This document shows, in pieces, positions 62,311-64,000 of a DNA stretch of 64,000 bases. The translations under genes and the position numbers were made by a program. The notes beneath the pieces were generated by a model. It saw nothing but the letters and a program-made list of their open reading frames with translations, did no database searches and was not told the origin of the DNA. The stretch's first letter is position 1. Each line of letters starts with the position of its first letter. The DNA comes from Rhodococcus sp. KBS0724 (lineage in GTDB: Bacteria > Actinomycetota > Actinomycetes > Mycobacteriales > Mycobacteriaceae), in NCBI RefSeq assembly GCF_005938745.2, contig NZ_VCBX02000001.1, forward strand, positions 3,796,501 through 3,860,500, written 5' to 3'.

Positions 62311-62960
62311 CGGTCGATGTGCAGAATGTTGTCGATCGGCTCGCGTGCCGCCGGTTTGAAAGTTTCCCCGGTGAAGTACGCGGTGGGTATCAGTGCACCT
62401 TGGTGGAAGCCCTCCGGTATTCCCAGCAGTTCGGCTACTTCGGCTTCACGCGAAAGGTGCAGTGTCGTCCACGCCGTTCCCAACCCACGAGCGCGCGCTG
62501 CCAGCGCGTAACTCCACACGGCGGGAAGCAGCGACCCCCACAGTCCCGCCTGATTACCGGCAGGCAGGGTCCGCTCCGCCTTGATGCACGGAATCATCAG
62601 AACCGGAACTTCACCCATGTGCTGTCCGAGCCACTCGGCGCTACTGCCCACTCGCGCCTGGACCGCAGCCCGATCCGGATCGTCACTGAACAACTGTGCG
62701 GCAGATCCTTGTGAGGCGAGATAGCTCTCGGTGACGTCTCGGTAGATGTCACCGATCTGTCGACGCAATTCCGGGTCGGTCACCACCATCCACTGCCATC
62801 CCTGGCGATTGGATCCCGACGGAGCTTGCAATGCGATCTCGAGGCATTCCTTGATCAAATCCAAGGGAACAGGCCTTGTCAGGTCCAGGCGTTTTCGCAC
62901 GGTCCGCGTTGTCGTCAGCAATTCGTCGGGCGTCAGGTCCAGAACCGGAAATTCACTCAT
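62304..62960 (-). CDS. Nitroreductase-family protein
   Basis: 218 residues. FMN-binding features are the early VRKRLDLTRPVPLDLIKECLEIALQAPSGSNRQGWQW, the central LPAVWSYALAARARGLGTAW and the end GETFKPAARE. Oxidises NAD(P)H and reduces nitro, quinone or enone compounds in the cytoplasm. ATG 62960 is chosen; the longer frame adds a Cys-rich stretch unlike the family. Confidence 0.86.
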   Translation of the reverse strand: MSEFPVLDLTPDELLTTTRTVRKRLDLTRPVPLDLIKECLEIALQAPSGSNRQGWQWMVVTDPELRRQIGDIYRDVTESYLASQGSAAQLFSDDPDRAAVQARVGSSAEWLGQHMGEVPVLMIPCIKAERTLPAGNQAGLWGSLLPAVWSYALAARARGLGTAWTTLHLSREAEVAELLGIPEGFHQGALIPTAYFTGETFKPAAREPIDNILHIDRW

Positions 62961-63019
62961 CGCTCGATCATTGCACCGACAGGCCGAGCAGCGCGACGAC
63001 AACGTGCGTCCGATCCGGA

Positions 63020-64000
63020 CTACTGCGCCGACCGATCAGCAACGACGCGGTTGCGACCATCCGACTTCGCCGCGTACATCGCTTTGTCCGCGCGAGACAA
63101 GGCTTCCTTGATCTGTTCCTGCCCTGTCAGTCGTTCGCGGGTGACCGGAGCCAGCTCTGCAACACCGATACTGACCGTGATCGGAACGTCGTCCGAATCG
63201 ACGTCCACCTCACCCCGAATCGTTTCGGCAAGCCTGGTCAGCACGGCCAGATCTCCACGTACTGCGATGGCAAATTCGTCGCCACCTGTTCGAGCTACTG
63301 CTGCCTCCGGCCCGACCACCCGCTCGAGCCGACGGGAGAGCAACCGCAACACGATGTCGCCACTATCGTGACCAGTTCCGTCGTTCACCGCTTTGAAGTT
63401 GTCGATGTCGGGCAGCAAGACGCCCGATCGACCGGGCTCGTGTTCTTCCGCAATCTGCATCCACAATTCGAATCCACGTCGATTGAGTAATCCCGTCAAC
63501 GGATCGCGGTTGGCGTTCGCAAACTGAGTGCGATACGACGTCAACATGCCCGCGGAAAACGACCTCAACAGGACAAGCGTCGCGTTGACAGCGATCATCG
63601 ACGTTGCCGCCCTCGCAAGAATTCCCGCGATGTCGTGGTATCCCTGACGCCACGTGAGAACGCCGAAAACGGCGATCACACAACTCGTGAATGCCATGTG
63701 CGCCACGGTCGCAGGCCACCGGACGAAATGCGCCACGTACACGCTGATCACCGCAAACAGAGCTGTGCCGTACATCGCCAACTCGTGGTTGGCAAACGTC
63801 GCCAGGACTGCGGTCACGCCCAGATCCGCGTAGAGAACGAAGTATGTGCTCGCCCGCGGAACGGAGTGATGCCCGATATCCCGGTTCCACCAGATGCTGC
63901 CGAACCGAATGCGACTGACCAAATACGCCGCTGGAAGGGTACTGAACAGGACCATCAACGCGACAAATCTCCGAAGAGGCGTGTCCTGCCCTTCATCGGA
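63020..64000 (-). CDS. Membrane GGDEF protein (partial at right edge)
   Basis: The frame is open to the window edge, so the N-terminus is missing. About five membrane segments precede a GGDEF domain (about the last 165 residues) with DIDNFKAVNDGTGHDSGD and the active-site TGGDEFA. The residues five before GGDEF (GPEA) lack the RxxD product-inhibition site. It probably makes cyclic di-GMP. An internal ATG at 63955 exists but would cut into the membrane region. Confidence 0.85.
   Translation of the reverse strand, partial: SDEGQDTPLRRFVALMVLFSTLPAAYLVSRIRFGSIWWNRDIGHHSVPRASTYFVLYADLGVTAVLATFANHELAMYGTALFAVISVYVAHFVRWPATVAHMAFTSCVIAVFGVLTWRQGYHDIAGILARAATSMIAVNATLVLLRSFSAGMLTSYRTQFANANRDPLTGLLNRRGFELWMQIAEEHEPGRSGVLLPDIDNFKAVNDGTGHDSGDIVLRLLSRRLERVVGPEAAVARTGGDEFAIAVRGDLAVLTRLAETIRGEVDVDSDDVPITVSIGVAELAPVTRERLTGQEQIKEALSRADKAMYAAKSDGRNRVVADRSAQ

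Overview
The window looks like chromosomal DNA of a mycolic-acid actinomycete, most likely a Rhodococcus of the erythropolis/qingshengii type. This is inferred from the high GC content, an Emb-type arabinosyltransferase, an actinobacterial his cluster with impA and a priA-type hisA, a PknK-like kinase-LuxR protein, a Ddn-type F420 protein, a 13E12/HNH gene and short or leaderless 5' ends. No rRNA, tRNA, CRISPR array or insertion sequence was recognised.

Region 1 (1-21804, minus strand) is one uninterrupted reading frame of at least 7,268 codons that runs off the left edge. It is a giant non-ribosomal peptide synthetase (NRPS) with five complete modules and the start of a sixth. Signatures read by eye give X1-Ser-(D)X3-Ser-(D)Thr-X6..., with an EntF/starter-type condensation domain at the N-terminus that suggests an acylated (lipo)peptide. 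It has a half condensation domain after the starter domain, a near-identical patch shared by the two Ser adenylation domains, and four in-frame 15/18-bp tandem repeats. The order fits, as far as I recall, the Rhodococcus humimycin type of N-acyl heptapeptide.

Region 2 (22048-26530, plus strand, divergent from the NRPS) is a translationally coupled three-gene operon: a molybdo-flavoenzyme FAD subunit, a fused [2Fe-2S]-molybdopterin subunit (YgfM/XdhD-like layout) and a membrane protein with two antibiotic-biosynthesis-monooxygenase domains. A convergent 13E12/HNH gene follows, with an SOS (LexA) box between its -35 and -10.

Region 3 (28143-32814, minus) looks like a metal-handling unit: an ArsR/SmtB regulator, a cation-diffusion-facilitator exporter and a large multicopper-oxidase lipoprotein with a C-terminal FG-GAP-like propeller. 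Small stress or accessory genes follow (Ddn-like, DinB-like, VOC, DUF2784, SRPBCC, DUF1905), then hisI, a universal stress protein, a lower-GC pair (unknown helical protein plus a frameshifted DUF3558 lipoprotein), a PknK-like kinase, and a Baeyer-Villiger monooxygenase with a divergent TetR regulator.

Region 4 (44061-56469, minus) is the histidine pathway, but split. hisD-hisC-hisB lead into a 49-aa membrane protein and an MFS transporter. A P-loop kinase and three luciferase-like flavin monooxygenases come next, then hisH, a small membrane protein, hisA, impA and hisF. hisI is a further 7.5 kb away. Region 5 (56725-64000) carries an emb arabinosyltransferase, a secreted GH1-like glycosidase with a small secreted partner, a RibD/DHFR-like reductase, a nitroreductase and a membrane GGDEF protein that runs off the right edge.
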